Origin: an uncultured Pelagibacteraceae bacterium
GTDB lineage: Bacteria; Pseudomonadota; Alphaproteobacteria; Pelagibacterales; Pelagibacteraceae
Length of the DNA stretch: 64,000 bases
Reading direction: 5' to 3'
Assembly: GCA_902540595.1 (NCBI GenBank)
Contig: CACBNI010000004.1
Coordinates: 57,144-121,143 of the forward strand
Both the position numbers and the translations under genes were made by a program. Of this stretch, positions 16,843-27,924 are shown in pieces. The notes under the pieces are model-generated. The model made no database searches. It was not told the DNA's origin and worked only from the letters and a program-made list of their open reading frames with translations. Within the stretch, counting starts at the first letter, position 1. The number at the start of each line of letters is the position of its first letter.

Positions 16843-17808
16843 CTATATTAATTTATAGAAATTGTACCAATTATTTCCAAGTATTCCATTTGTCTCTTCA
16901 TCAGAAAATCCAACTTTTCTTAGCCCTTTTTCAATATTTAAAAAGCCTCTTGCATCCTTAAACCATTGAGGTTGTTTAGGAAAACCAGCTTTGTTTTTAG
17001 TTCCTTCGCCAAAATTTGTACTTATAGACCATGTACCATTTCTCATCCATTCAACGACACTATCAGGTTGTTGAAGGCAAAGATCAGATCCAATACCTAT
17101 TTGATTTATATTTATTATTTCAGCTGTCTTAGCAACCATCTCACAAAAGCTTTCAAGAGTACAATTAGTATTATCTTTCAAATGATGAGGATATAGAGAT
17201 AGCCCCAAGATACCTCCACTATCACTTAAAATTTTTAACAAATCAGAGGATTTATTTCTTTTTGCAGGATGCCAAAAAGATGGGTTTGCATGTGTTATTG
17301 CTATTGGTTTTTGACTTAACTCTATTGCATCAATTGTGCTTTTCTCTGCAGAATGAGACATGTCAATTACCACACCTACTCTATTCATTTCCTTTATAAC
17401 TTCACGACCAAAATTAGTAACCCCACTATCTATCTTTTCATAACAACCAGTAGCTAATAATGATTGGTTGTTATAAGTAAGCTGCATAAATCTACAACCC
17501 AGTTTATGAATTTTTTCAACTAATTTAATATCATCCTCTATTGGAGAGCAATTTTGAAAACCAAAAAAAATTGCTGTTTTATTTTCTTTATTTGCCTTAT
17601 CTATATCTTTGTAATCCCATCCTTGAAATATGATATCTGAATTATCTTTAAAAAGTTTTTCCCACTTTTTAGTTTCAGTTAATAATTCACTGTAATCTTC
17701 ATGATAAACTATTGTAACATGAACAGCATCAAGACCAGCAGACCTATTTAACTCGAAGATTTCTCTTGACCAATTACAATACTGTAGATTATCAATTTTA
17801 AAATTCAT
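16843..17808 (-). CDS. Zn-dependent dipeptidase, renal/microsomal dipeptidase family (M19)
   Basis: GFQNCSPIEDDIKLVEKIHKLGCRFMQLTYNNQSLLATGC; VGVVIDMSHSAEKSTIDAIELSQKPIAITHANP; IGIGSDL. Confidence 0.87.
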   Translation of the reverse strand: MNFKIDNLQYCNWSREIFELNRSAGLDAVHVTIVYHEDYSELLTETKKWEKLFKDNSDIIFQGWDYKDIDKANKENKTAIFFGFQNCSPIEDDIKLVEKIHKLGCRFMQLTYNNQSLLATGCYEKIDSGVTNFGREVIKEMNRVGVVIDMSHSAEKSTIDAIELSQKPIAITHANPSFWHPAKRNKSSDLLKILSDSGGILGLSLYPHHLKDNTNCTLESFCEMVAKTAEIININQIGIGSDLCLQQPDSVVEWMRNGTWSISTNFGEGTKNKAGFPKQPQWFKDARGFLNIEKGLRKVGFSDEETNGILGNNWYNFYKLI

Positions 17809-17900
17809 TATAATTTAATCCTAATCAATATGTTTTTTAAATACTATTAATTTTATTGAAATTTTAAGTTAATTTTGAAATAAACTAATTACTAAATTTC

Positions 17901-18392
17901 ATGAAAAAAAATAAAAATCTAAAAGTTTCAATTGTTATGGGTAGTCAGTCCGATTACAAGACTATGCAGCTAGCAGAAAAAACACTCAAAAGAATTGGAG
18001 TTTCTGTTGAAACACAAATTATATCAGCACATAGAACTCCAAAGAGAATGTACGATTATGCTTTAAAAGCTGAAAATAACAATATAGGGGTAATTATAGC
18101 AGGTGCGGGTGGATCTGCACATTTGCCTGGTATGATCTCAGCACTTACTTCTTTACCGGTCCTTGGTGTCCCTATAGAGAGTAAAAAATTAAAAGGGTTA
18201 GATAGTCTTTTATCAATTGCTCAAATGCCAAAGGGAATACCCGTTGGAACACTTGCTATTGGCGAAGATGGGGCGATTAATGCTGCATTATTAGCGGCTT
18301 CTATAATAGCTAACGAAAACTCATCTATTAAGCAGAAATTGAAAAACTGGAGATCAAGTCAAACTAAATCTGTTAAAAAAAATCCTAAGTAA
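17901..18392 (+). CDS. purE: N5-carboxyaminoimidazole ribonucleotide mutase
   Basis: VSIVMGSQSDYKTMQLAEKTL; ISAHRTPKRM; GAGGSAHLPGM. Confidence 0.95.
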   Translation: MKKNKNLKVSIVMGSQSDYKTMQLAEKTLKRIGVSVETQIISAHRTPKRMYDYALKAENNNIGVIIAGAGGSAHLPGMISALTSLPVLGVPIESKKLKGLDSLLSIAQMPKGIPVGTLAIGEDGAINAALLAASIIANENSSIKQKLKNWRSSQTKSVKKNPK

Positions 18393-18393
18393 A

Positions 18394-19440
18394 ATGTCTG
18401 ATATTACTCTTGGCATTATAGGGGGTGGACAGTTAGGAAGTATGTTGGCAATTTCTGCAAAAAAATTGAATGTTAAAACTGTAATTTTCTCTGATGACGC
18501 AGAAGCCCCAGCACAAAACTTTTGTAATCAATTTATTTCAGGAAATTATAATGATAAGCAGAAAGTTGCTGATTTTGTAAGTCAAGTTGATCTTGTAACC
18601 TATGAATTTGAAAACATCCCTTTTGAAACCCTTAACGAAATAAACAAATTAAAACCAGTTTTACCTAAACCCTCTGTAAATAGACTTATTCAACATCGTT
18701 TAGCAGAAAAAGATTTTATAAATAATTTAAATATCAGAACCACAAGGTATGTATCAATTGAAAAAAGATCAGACATAGATGCTTTGGAAGATTTTTTACC
18801 TGGTATATTGAAGACTACAACGCTGGGTTATGATGGAAAAGGACAGTATCCAATAAGTTCTAGTGATGAGTTGAATTCTATTAATTTGGATTTTTCAAGA
18901 GGATATATTCTAGAGAAATTGGTTAAGCTTAAAAAAGAAATCTCAATAATCATAACAAGATTTAATAATAATAAATATGAAATCTATGAACCCATTGAGA
19001 ATAGTCATGAAGATCAAATACTAAAACATTCAAAAATACCTGCTGAGATAAGTGAGAAAATTTTTAATCAATCTAAAGAGTGGGCGATGCTAATTGCAGA
19101 GGAACTAAAGTATGTTGGAACTTTGTGTGTAGAATTCTTTATTGACAGAAATGATAACTTATATGTTAATGAAGTTGCACCAAGAGTACATAACTCTGGC
19201 CATCTAACAATTAATGCATACAACGTAAGTCAATTTGAAAATCATGTTAGGGCTGTTTGTGGACTAGAGCAAATACCGTTAAAAAAAATTTCTAATGCAA
19301 AAATGATTAATTTACTTGGTGATCAGATATCCCATTATAGAGAATCTCCAAATTTAAAAGAGAATGAATTTTTCTTTGATTATTTAAAAAAAGAGATTAA
19401 AGAAAAAAGAAAAATGGGTCATATCACAATATTAATTTAA
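18394..19440 (+). CDS. purK: 5-(carboxyamino)imidazole ribonucleotide synthase
   Basis: ATP-grasp; IIGGGQLGSMLA; VNEVAPRVHNSGHLTINA. Confidence 0.95.
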   Translation: MSDITLGIIGGGQLGSMLAISAKKLNVKTVIFSDDAEAPAQNFCNQFISGNYNDKQKVADFVSQVDLVTYEFENIPFETLNEINKLKPVLPKPSVNRLIQHRLAEKDFINNLNIRTTRYVSIEKRSDIDALEDFLPGILKTTTLGYDGKGQYPISSSDELNSINLDFSRGYILEKLVKLKKEISIIITRFNNNKYEIYEPIENSHEDQILKHSKIPAEISEKIFNQSKEWAMLIAEELKYVGTLCVEFFIDRNDNLYVNEVAPRVHNSGHLTINAYNVSQFENHVRAVCGLEQIPLKKISNAKMINLLGDQISHYRESPNLKENEFFFDYLKKEIKEKRKMGHITILI

Positions 19441-19908
19441 ATGTTTAAATCATTAGAAGGTAATTTTGATAATCCTAAAGTCCATGAACTTTTAAGCAAA
19501 CATTTTGTTGAGCTCAGAGCTGCATCTCCAGAAGGTAGTACCCATGTTTTGGATATACCTGGGCTTAAAATTTCCTCAATTAAATTTTGGAGTTTGTGGC
19601 AAGATGAAAAATTAATAGGTTGTGGTGCTCTAAAATTCTTAGAAGAGGGTCATGGAGAATTTAAATCTATACGAATTCATGATGAATTTAGAAATAAAGG
19701 TTATGGGATTCATGTGATTGATCATTTAATTAATGAGGCTAAAAAGCTTAAGATTAAGAGATTAAGTATTGAGACTGGTGCTGGAGATTTTTTTTTACCA
19801 GCTAGGAAACTTTTTAAAAAATGTAAATTCGAAGAATGCCAACCTTTTGCGCACTATAAAGAGGATGTGAATTCTGTCTATTTAACCAAAATTATTAGCA
19901 CAAATTAA
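19441..19908 (+). CDS. GNAT-family N-acetyltransferase
   Basis: KSIRIHDEFRNKGYGIHVIDHLINEAKK acetyl-CoA-binding motif. Confidence 0.85.
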   Translation: MFKSLEGNFDNPKVHELLSKHFVELRAASPEGSTHVLDIPGLKISSIKFWSLWQDEKLIGCGALKFLEEGHGEFKSIRIHDEFRNKGYGIHVIDHLINEAKKLKIKRLSIETGAGDFFLPARKLFKKCKFEECQPFAHYKEDVNSVYLTKIISTN

Positions 19909-20023
19909 ATAATATTTTTAATTTACAATATATTTGTTGACAAAACCCTTCAAAATCTAAACAAAGCCAGAATTACTTAATTATAAGTAATAAATTAATA
20001 TAACAAAAAGTAAGAAGATAAAT

Positions 20024-20230
20024 ATGAGTCTACAAGGAAAAGTAAAATGGTTCAATCCAACTAAAGGTTTTGGTTTTATTGAAAGAGAAGATAAAGAAAA
20101 AGATGTGTTTGTACATGTTTCAGCTGTAAGAGATGCTGGTATGAACGGTTTAGATGAGGGTCAAGCTTTGACTTTCGATGTTGAAGATGGTCCTAAAGGT
20201 CCTTCAGCAGTTAACTTAAAAACTGCATAA
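20024..20230 (+). CDS. cspA: Cold-shock domain protein
   Basis: [34 protein letters not shown] motifs. Confidence 0.95.
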   Translation: MSLQGKVKWFNPTKGFGFIEREDKEKDVFVHVSAVRDAGMNGLDEGQALTFDVEDGPKGPSAVNLKTA

Positions 20231-20242
20231 TTTCACACTTCC

Positions 20243-20295
20243 TATTGGCTGAAAACATTAATTAGATTTTTATAATTTTTATTTTTCAGCCAATA
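20243..20295 (+). repeat. Long hairpin downstream of cspA
   Basis: TATTGGCTGAAAA (20243-20255) / TTTTCAGCCAATA (20283-20295), perfect 13-bp arms, AT-rich 27-nt loop. Confidence 0.75.
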
Positions 20296-20375
20296 CCAAA
20301 TGTTGAAAACCAACGTTTAAACACAATTATTAATTATAAAAATTGAAATCAAAATTTATAAATTAATTAAAGATT

Positions 20376-21122
20376 ATGATCGGAATTTTAGGCGGCATGG
20401 GAACTCAAGCAGGACTTGATTTTTGCAATAAACTTGCGGTGCTTAATAGAGGAAAAATCGATCAAGAATACCCTTTATTTTTACTTTATAATAAATCAAA
20501 TATCCCTGGTCGACCTGAGTCCATTGGGTCTCAAACCAAAAATCTTTCTAATAAATCTACAAACAAAAGTAGCAAAATAAAATATGAAAGAGTTTTAAAA
20601 AGTTTACTTAAAGGATGTAAGTTACTTGAGAAAAATAAATGTAAATTTATTGTTATACCATGCAATACAGCTCATTATTGGTATGAAGATCTGCAAAAAA
20701 AAATAAATATTCCAATAATTAATATGCCTAAAGAAGTATTTAAATTTACAAAAAAAAATTGCAAAAAAAATTCAAAAGTTGGACTTTTAGCAACTGAGGG
20801 TACTTTGAAAACTGGTGTCTACAACAATTTTTTTGATGAGGAGTATAATCTGTTAAAACCTTCTGAAAGTATTCAGAAAAACTCCGTTAATAAAGCAATA
20901 AAATTTGTAAAGATGGGAAATGTGCGGGCTGCTGAAAAAGCGATCAAGCCTGCAATAAATTATTTGATGAGTATGAAATGTAAAAAAATAATTTTGGGAT
21001 GTACAGAACTTCCAATAGCAATATTTGCATTTAAATCATTTAAAAATATAAAATCTTCAAAAATATTCTTAGATCCTAATCTTATATTGGCAGAGTCTGC
21101 CATGGCAAAACATAAAAATTAA
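20376..21122 (+). CDS. Aspartate/glutamate racemase family protein
   Basis: IGILGGMGTQAGLDF; IPCNTAHYW; ILGCTELP. Confidence 0.87.
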   Translation: MIGILGGMGTQAGLDFCNKLAVLNRGKIDQEYPLFLLYNKSNIPGRPESIGSQTKNLSNKSTNKSSKIKYERVLKSLLKGCKLLEKNKCKFIVIPCNTAHYWYEDLQKKINIPIINMPKEVFKFTKKNCKKNSKVGLLATEGTLKTGVYNNFFDEEYNLLKPSESIQKNSVNKAIKFVKMGNVRAAEKAIKPAINYLMSMKCKKIILGCTELPIAIFAFKSFKNIKSSKIFLDPNLILAESAMAKHKN

Positions 21123-21125
21123 GTT

Positions 21126-21566
21126 ATGCAGTCAAAGATTGAAAAGCCTTACGTGCTTAGAGTTGCAGAGTTTATTTATTTTAAAATAATTGATATTAAA
21201 AGTAAAAATCCAGAAACTAATAATATTCAAGCATTTGAAATATTTATGACAACTAAAGAATATGAATTAATAAGCTCAGGAGAATTTCATGATAAATGGT
21301 TTGAAGAATTAGAAAAGAATAACTTTGTTGATAAATTAACAGGAAAAAAAATTACTAACGAAACTATAAAATTATTAGAGGTGCAAAAAGATTCGATGAT
21401 AAAGCTTCTGATGAAAATTCCTAAACTTTATTATACTAAAAGCCATTTCCCATTAGAAATATCTCAAAGGGCCTTCGATCATCTTTGGAGAGTTTGCGAA
21501 AGTTACGAGATGTGGTGTAAAGAAACTAAGCAAGATAAATTAATAAAATTGGATATTCTTAATTAG
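21126..21566 (+). CDS. Hypothetical protein (146 aa)
   Basis: ORF adjacent and co-directional with racemase. Confidence 0.6.
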   Translation: MQSKIEKPYVLRVAEFIYFKIIDIKSKNPETNNIQAFEIFMTTKEYELISSGEFHDKWFEELEKNNFVDKLTGKKITNETIKLLEVQKDSMIKLLMKIPKLYYTKSHFPLEISQRAFDHLWRVCESYEMWCKETKQDKLIKLDILN

Positions 21567-21859
21567 TTGGTAATCAATTTCTGCCTGGTAATTTCCAATC
21601 TTGTTTCTAAAAACTGTTTAAATTTGTCATGAAATTTTTTTTTATTATTAGTTTCATCAACCTTATCTTTAATAAGGGTCAAAAAATCTTTACCAGTTTC
21701 TTCTTTTATTACTGTATTAGCACCATATTGAAAACCAGCTTGAACAACATTTCCTGTCGTAGCGACGGTTATTCCTGGGCCTAAAAGAGACGTTGTTTGA
21801 ATGCATCCTGATAAAAATATTAAACTAAAAATTACAAAAAATGTTTTTAATAATTTCAT
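21563..21859 (-). CDS. Small lipoprotein, unknown function
   Basis: LIFLSGCIQTTSLLGPGITVATTGNVVQAG lipobox. Confidence 0.65.
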   Translation of the reverse strand: MKLLKTFFVIFSLIFLSGCIQTTSLLGPGITVATTGNVVQAGFQYGANTVIKEETGKDFLTLIKDKVDETNNKKKFHDKFKQFLETRLEITRQKLITN

Positions 21860-21967
21860 AAGAATTTATTTAATTAATACTTATTTAAGGTTTCAACTCA
21901 AGATAGAATTAATTCATTTTGAGAATTATTACTGAGACTATGTTGAATAATTAACTATAAAACAAAA

Positions 21968-22816
21968 ATGGTCAAAGTTTTTCCATTTATCTTTATTCTG
22001 CTTTGGTCGTCCGCATTTATCACTACCAAACCAATTATAGATAACGGTGAACCCTTTTCTGCTCTTGCTTTTAGATTTGCCTTAGTTGCATTAGGTTTTT
22101 TCTTATTTTCCATATATTCAAAAAAAGAAGTAATAGTTGATAAAAAAAATTTTTTTGAGTCTTTTTTAAGTGGTGTTCTTTTTCATGGGGTTTACTTAGG
22201 AGGCGTTTTTTTTTCAATTTCAAAAGGAATGCCTACAGGGATTGCAGCACTCATAGTAACTCTACAACCCATACTCACAAATGCATTAAGTAGACCAATT
22301 TTAAAAGAAAAAGTTTCTCTAAAACAATGGATAGGAGTTCTATTAGGTTTTTCTGGTGCGGTCATGGTCTTGGGTTTTGATATTGGTACTGAGATTCCCA
22401 CTATTGGATTAGTAGCAACAGTAGTTGCATTAATAGCTATAACAACATCAACTATTTGGCAAAAAAAATTAAGTAATAATTTACCTTTATCAGTCAGTAA
22501 TATGAACCAAGCTTTAGGTGGATTTATTTTTCATGTTATAATTATTATTCTTTTTGCAGAACCTTATATTAATTTCTCAACTACTTTTATAATTGCAATG
22601 AGCCATCAAATTTTTTTAGTGTCCTTTGGTGCTTTTACAATTTTAATGTTCTTAATTAAAAAAAATTCTGCAAGTAAAACGGTTTCTATTTTCTTTTTAA
22701 TTCCGCCTACCTCTGCATTTATGGCTTGGCTTTTTTTAAACGAAAGCCTTAGTAATTTAGATCTTTTAGGTTTTTTAATTGCAACGATTGGTGTTTATAT
22801 AGCTACAAGAGATTAA
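21968..22816 (+). CDS. EamA/DMT-family transporter
   Basis: 10-TM pattern, PFIFILLWSSAFITTKP, LLGFLIATIGVYIA. Confidence 0.85.
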   Translation: MVKVFPFIFILLWSSAFITTKPIIDNGEPFSALAFRFALVALGFFLFSIYSKKEVIVDKKNFFESFLSGVLFHGVYLGGVFFSISKGMPTGIAALIVTLQPILTNALSRPILKEKVSLKQWIGVLLGFSGAVMVLGFDIGTEIPTIGLVATVVALIAITTSTIWQKKLSNNLPLSVSNMNQALGGFIFHVIIIILFAEPYINFSTTFIIAMSHQIFLVSFGAFTILMFLIKKNSASKTVSIFFLIPPTSAFMAWLFLNESLSNLDLLGFLIATIGVYIATRD

Positions 22817-22817
22817 A

Positions 22818-23405
22818 TTATTTTCCTATATAGCCAAATTCTAAAGACGAATCTGTTATTGAATGATAAAGAGACTCTCCAAAACTTCTTAAGGCAAATA
22901 TTCTAAATAAATCTGGATTATCATTCATCATGTCAACAATTATTGACATTCCTTTAAATGTAGAATTCAGGCAATTATTTTTATAGAATTCGTTAAAATT
23001 AAACGGGCACCCTTTTTTTAAAACTTCTTTTGCCTGATCGCCTTCTAGCTCAATAATTGATTTTGAATGAGAAATATCAGTAACTGCAAAATCATCTCCT
23101 TTAAATTTTTCATCAATTTCAGTGAAAGTTTCTTTTTTAGATGTGATACCTAACCAATTTCGTGGCCCATTCCAGAGAATTCGAGTATTTTCATTATTTA
23201 CTACAGATAATGGTTTTGAACTTAGGTTAAGGTTGTCTATTTTAATTTCTTCACACGCAACATTAGAACTTTTGAATTGAACAATCTGAGTAATAAATAA
23301 ATTTTTTATCTCTGAAATTTTAATTAAATTGTTTTCATTTTTTTCTTCACAATCACCAAATTTTCCTTTTTGATGGATATTTTCTAAAGCTGAAATCGAA
23401 CTCAT
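22818..23405 (-). CDS. soxG: Sarcosine oxidase gamma subunit / MgdD-like
   Basis: Fourth gene of SoxBDAG-type operon; [30 protein letters not shown]. Confidence 0.75.
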   Translation of the reverse strand: MSSISALENIHQKGKFGDCEEKNENNLIKISEIKNLFITQIVQFKSSNVACEEIKIDNLNLSSKPLSVVNNENTRILWNGPRNWLGITSKKETFTEIDEKFKGDDFAVTDISHSKSIIELEGDQAKEVLKKGCPFNFNEFYKNNCLNSTFKGMSIIVDMMNDNPDLFRIFALRSFGESLYHSITDSSLEFGYIGK

Positions 23406-26398
23406 GATCTAACTCTTTCCCCTTTTGGATCTACATAATGCGATGAAACTATTTCTACTGGAATTACTTTATTTTTCAGTGGAGACATTACAAATAATTT
23501 TTTTCCGATCATATTTTTTCCATCTTTCAAAATTGCAAGTGAAAAAGGATTATCGTGCTCTACACTCCAGCATGAGGCAGATATATGTCCTAATTTTTTA
23601 TTTGGTAAAGGAGCCTTGGCGTCTTTAACCAAATGAGAACCCTCTGGTATACTTGTTTTTTTATCTAAAGGAACAACTCCAACAATTTTTTGCCTATTTT
23701 CTGAGGTAAAAGCTTCTCTATTTAAAGACCTTTTACCTATAAAATCTTTCTTTTTACTTACTAATCCATCTAATGAAGTGTCGTAAGGAATAGTTCTTCC
23801 ATCAAGTTCTGATCCCGCTACATGTCCCATTTCAATTCTCAATGTGGATAATGCCTCTGTTCCATATGGTTGAACTTGAAACTCTTGACCTAACTCAATG
23901 ATTTTTTCCCACATAAAGTTTCCATTATCAGACTCAACATTTACCTCATAAGCTAATTCACCTGAAAATGAGATTCTGAAAATTCTAGCTTTAACTCCAA
24001 ACAGATCTGACTCCATATATCCCATAAAAGGTAGTCCTTCATTTGAAACATCATTGTTAGGAAATAATTTTTGTAATAACTTTCTAGATTTTGGTCCTGC
24101 TATAGCTGCTCCAGCCCATTGTTCGGTTGTAGAAACTACATTAACATTCAATTCTGGCCAAACGAGTTGTAAATAATATTCTAGATGTGAAAGAACATTT
24201 GCTGCTTGTGCTGTAGTGGTTGTCATATGATAATGATTTTCAGAAATCCTAGTTGTAGTTCCATCATCCATAACAATTCCATCTTCTCTAAGCATCACTC
24301 CATATCTTGCTTTACCAACCGGTAGTTTTAACCAAGCACTTGTATATACTCTGTTAAGCAGCTCTGCTGAATCAGGACCCTTTATATCAATTTTGCCCAA
24401 GGTAGTAACATCACAAACTCCAACATTTGTTCTTACATTTTTAGCTTCTCGCTTTGATGCTTCGAAAAGAGTTTCATTCCCTTGTTTATAATATCTTGGT
24501 CTTAACCAAACTCCAGCATCAACAAATACAGCATTGTTTTTTTCATGCCAAGAATGCATTGGAGATTTACGAGTAGGTTTAGAGTGTTTTCCAACTTCTC
24601 TACCTACGATTGCTCCAATAGATATTGGTGTATATGGAGGTCTAAAAGTTGTATGGCCTACTGCAGGTACTACTTTATTTTCAATATCAGAAACTAATTG
24701 TAATCCATTCAAATTACTTGTTTTGCCTTGATCAGTTGCCATTCCAAGAGTTGTATATCTTTTAACATGCTCTATAGATCGATAACCCTCTTTTAAAGCT
24801 ATCTCAATATCTGATACAGAAACATCATTTTGAAAATCTAAAAATCTTTTATAATTTTTACCTTCAGGCAAAGGGACACACCAAAACTTGTCATGTTGAG
24901 AAGATTTTTTTTCAACAACGTTAGGAAATGAAATTTTATTATCATTATTTGTAATCTTTTTCGATAGATCTTGACCAGCCGTGAAAGAGTCTTTTAAAGT
25001 TTCTTCTAATGTAAAAATCCCATTAGCGGCACCTAAAGTTGTTTCATTTTGCTTAGACTTTCCTGGTACAAAAGCATCAATTTCTTCTTTAAATTTAGTT
25101 TTATTGCCTGATTGTGATGCTAAATGAATAGTTGGCGTCCAAAAGCCTGAAACACAAATGCAATCACACTTAATATTTTCAACTGTACCAAGTTGCTTTT
25201 TGTCATCTGAAATTTTTGCTATATCAGCTGAATTTACTTTTTTATATCCCTGTGCAGCAACAACAACGTATGAAAATTTAATTTTAATACCAAGATTTAT
25301 CGCTTCATTAATTATTTCTGATTGTGGATTAACTCTAGAGTCTAAGATGATTGGATTAATTCCATTTTTCTTAAACTCAATTGCTGTCTCATATCCACTA
25401 TCATTATTTGTAAAAACTAATGGATTTTTACCAACTAATACACCATATACTTTTAAATATTCTTTTGCTGCTGAGGACAACATTACACCGGGAGTATCAT
25501 TATTGCCAAAAACCAATGGCCTTTCAATTGATCCTGAAGAAATTAAAACCTCTTTTGCCCTAATATACCAAAGTCTTTGTTTTGGATGATACTTTTTTGT
25601 TTTTGGAAGATGATCGCTAACTTTTTCTGACATCACTAACATGTTATGGTCGTAGTAACCAAAAACTTGGGATCTATTTTTAACAACTACATTTGGCATT
25701 TCTTTCAACTCAGCAATAATACTATTTGCCCAATCCTCACCAGATTGGTTTCCAATATTTACATCGCTAGTTAATAGGGATCCTCCAAATCTTGGTTTAT
25801 CCTCAGCTAAAATTACTCTTGCACCATTTTTTGCTGCTGAATAAGCACTTGCTAGACCTGATGGACCAGAACCAGCAATTAATAAATCACAATATTCATA
25901 TTTATGCTCATACCTCTCCTTATCGTGTTTGGTCGAGGCAACACCTAAACCTGCTGCTTTTCTAATAAAAGGTTCGTAAACTCTATACCAAAAACTTTTA
26001 GGCCACATGAAGGTCTTATAATAAAATCCTGCAGGTAGAAAAATTTTTAAAAAATTATTTATTGCACCAATATCAAAATTTACACTTGGCCAACAATTTA
26101 CACTTTTAGCTTCTAATCCATCAAAAAGTTCTTGTTCGGTAGCTTTGATATTTGGTTCTGTTTCATTATTTCTATAAAGCTGAACAATTGCATAAGGCTC
26201 ATCTACCCCAGCACCAAAAAAGCCTCTTGGTCTGTGATACTTAAAGCTTCTACCTACTAAATGAACTCCATTTGCAATTAAAGCAGATGCTAAAGTATCT
26301 CCCTCAAAACCATAGTATGTTTTTCCATTAAATTTGAATGATAACTTTTTATCTCTATTAATTAGTCCACCATTTTCTAATCTAAATGCTTGAGTCAT
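23402..26398 (-). CDS. soxA: Sarcosine oxidase alpha subunit / MgdC-like
   Basis: 998 aa; N-terminal ferredoxin-like, NAD/FAD domain, C-terminal GcvT THF domain ([11 protein letters not shown]...LRIEMGHV). Confidence 0.88.
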   Translation of the reverse strand: MTQAFRLENGGLINRDKKLSFKFNGKTYYGFEGDTLASALIANGVHLVGRSFKYHRPRGFFGAGVDEPYAIVQLYRNNETEPNIKATEQELFDGLEAKSVNCWPSVNFDIGAINNFLKIFLPAGFYYKTFMWPKSFWYRVYEPFIRKAAGLGVASTKHDKERYEHKYEYCDLLIAGSGPSGLASAYSAAKNGARVILAEDKPRFGGSLLTSDVNIGNQSGEDWANSIIAELKEMPNVVVKNRSQVFGYYDHNMLVMSEKVSDHLPKTKKYHPKQRLWYIRAKEVLISSGSIERPLVFGNNDTPGVMLSSAAKEYLKVYGVLVGKNPLVFTNNDSGYETAIEFKKNGINPIILDSRVNPQSEIINEAINLGIKIKFSYVVVAAQGYKKVNSADIAKISDDKKQLGTVENIKCDCICVSGFWTPTIHLASQSGNKTKFKEEIDAFVPGKSKQNETTLGAANGIFTLEETLKDSFTAGQDLSKKITNNDNKISFPNVVEKKSSQHDKFWCVPLPEGKNYKRFLDFQNDVSVSDIEIALKEGYRSIEHVKRYTTLGMATDQGKTSNLNGLQLVSDIENKVVPAVGHTTFRPPYTPISIGAIVGREVGKHSKPTRKSPMHSWHEKNNAVFVDAGVWLRPRYYKQGNETLFEASKREAKNVRTNVGVCDVTTLGKIDIKGPDSAELLNRVYTSAWLKLPVGKARYGVMLREDGIVMDDGTTTRISENHYHMTTTTAQAANVLSHLEYYLQLVWPELNVNVVSTTEQWAGAAIAGPKSRKLLQKLFPNNDVSNEGLPFMGYMESDLFGVKARIFRISFSGELAYEVNVESDNGNFMWEKIIELGQEFQVQPYGTEALSTLRIEMGHVAGSELDGRTIPYDTSLDGLVSKKKDFIGKRSLNREAFTSENRQKIVGVVPLDKKTSIPEGSHLVKDAKAPLPNKKLGHISASCWSVEHDNPFSLAILKDGKNMIGKKLFVMSPLKNKVIPVEIVSSHYVDPKGERVRS

Positions 26399-26667
26399 TA
26401 AGAAATTTCCTCGTCTGCTTTATATGTATTAAATATTTCGTGAGTAGCAGTATCTCTCTCTACCTTAATCCATTGCCTACATCCAGATAGATGCTGCCAC
26501 AACTCTAAGTGCTTTCCTCTTAAACTTTTTCGATTGTATACAAAACTATCCCATTCTTGATCGGAGATTTCTTTGTTAAGTTCAGGTCTTTTTACGCTTG
26601 CATCTCCACCATAAGAAAATTCATTTTGCGATCTCATCCCACAATAAGGACATTTAATATGAAGCAT
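26398..26667 (-). CDS. soxD: Sarcosine oxidase delta subunit / MgdB-like
   Basis: IKCPYCGMRSQNEFSYGGDA...WQHLSGCRQWIKVERDTATHE. Confidence 0.88.
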   Translation of the reverse strand: MLHIKCPYCGMRSQNEFSYGGDASVKRPELNKEISDQEWDSFVYNRKSLRGKHLELWQHLSGCRQWIKVERDTATHEIFNTYKADEEIS

Positions 26668-27924
26668 TTAAGATATCCAGGTTTTCGTACCAAGTCCTTT
26701 TTCATCAATTAAGTGGCCTGTGCTAAATCGATTTAAACTAAATCCAGCATTTAATTCATGAACTCTATCTTGAGCAATTGTGTGTGCAAATGTCCAACCA
26801 GATGCTGGTGTTGCTTTGAAACCTCCGTAACACCAACCACAGTTCAAATACAAACCATCAATATGTGTTTTGTCAATTATAGGCGAACCATCCATTGACA
26901 TATCCATTATACCACCCCAAGTTCTGAGCATTCTCAATTTACTTAAAAAAGGCATCATTGCTATTCCCTCGGTCAAAACATGTTGGAGAGTTGGTAAATT
27001 TCCTCTTTGAGCGTAGCTGTTATATCCATCAAGATCTCCACCCATTACCATTTCTCCCTTATCAGATTGACTAATGTAAAAATGACCAGCACCAAAAGTT
27101 ACTACTCTATCTAAAATTGGTTTAACTGGCTCTGATACACACGCTTGAAGAAGGTGTGTTTCTATAGGTAAAGTCATATTTAACTTTTCGGCTAAAATAT
27201 TAGTGCTACCAGCAACGCATAATCCAACTTTTTTAACTTTGATATCACCACGTGAAGTTCTGACACCTTTGATTTTTCCAGCAGAAATGTCAAATCCAGT
27301 TACCTCACAATTTTGAATTATATCTACTCCCATTGAGTCAGCTTGACGGGCATAACCCCAGGCCACAGCATCATGTCTCGCAGTGCCTGCACTCGGTTGC
27401 ATCAGTCCACCAAATATTGGAAATCTTACATTGTCCGAAAAATCAGCCATAGGTATGATTTCCTTTACTTGTTCTCTATTTAACAATAATGCATCAATTC
27501 CATTTAACCTCATTGAGTTACCTCTTCTAGCGTAAGCATTCATCTGGGCATCTGAGTGTGCAAGATTAATTATTCCTCTTGGAGAAAACATCACATTATA
27601 ATTTAAATCTTGACTCATTTTTCTCCACAAGTTCATACCAAATTCACTAAAAAGGGCGTTTTCATCGTGCATATAATTTGATCTGATAATAGTGGTATTT
27701 CTACCAACGTTTCCACCCCCAATCCAGCCTTTCTCTATAATTGCAACGTTTGTAATGTTGTGTTCTTTTGCTAAATAATATGCTGTAGCTAACCCATGAC
27801 CACCTCCGCCTATAATGACAACATCGTACTCTTTTTTTGGTGTTGGATCTTTCCATGCTAAGTCCCAATTTTGATGATTGGTAAATGCATTTTTTATTAG
27901 ATTGAATATTGAATAATTTTGCAT
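26668..27924 (-). CDS. soxB: Sarcosine oxidase beta subunit / MgdA-like
   Basis: VVIIGGGGHGLATAYYLAKEHNITNVAIIEKGWIGGGNVGRNTTIIRSNY. Confidence 0.88.
   Translation of the reverse strand: MQNYSIFNLIKNAFTNHQNWDLAWKDPTPKKEYDVVIIGGGGHGLATAYYLAKEHNITNVAIIEKGWIGGGNVGRNTTIIRSNYMHDENALFSEFGMNLWRKMSQDLNYNVMFSPRGIINLAHSDAQMNAYARRGNSMRLNGIDALLLNREQVKEIIPMADFSDNVRFPIFGGLMQPSAGTARHDAVAWGYARQADSMGVDIIQNCEVTGFDISAGKIKGVRTSRGDIKVKKVGLCVAGSTNILAEKLNMTLPIETHLLQACVSEPVKPILDRVVTFGAGHFYISQSDKGEMVMGGDLDGYNSYAQRGNLPTLQHVLTEGIAMMPFLSKLRMLRTWGGIMDMSMDGSPIIDKTHIDGLYLNCGWCYGGFKATPASGWTFAHTIAQDRVHELNAGFSLNRFSTGHLIDEKGLGTKTWIS

Noticed and set aside
19909-20023. Structured 5'UTR or thermosensor upstream of cspA
   Set aside because: TTGACA at 19937 is present but no convincing -10 spacing or stable fold could be seen by eye.
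25158-25589. 143-aa plus-strand ORF opposite the SoxA/MgdC-like gene
   Set aside because: Antisense shadow ORF inside a clearly coding gene; low-complexity composition without recognisable motif.
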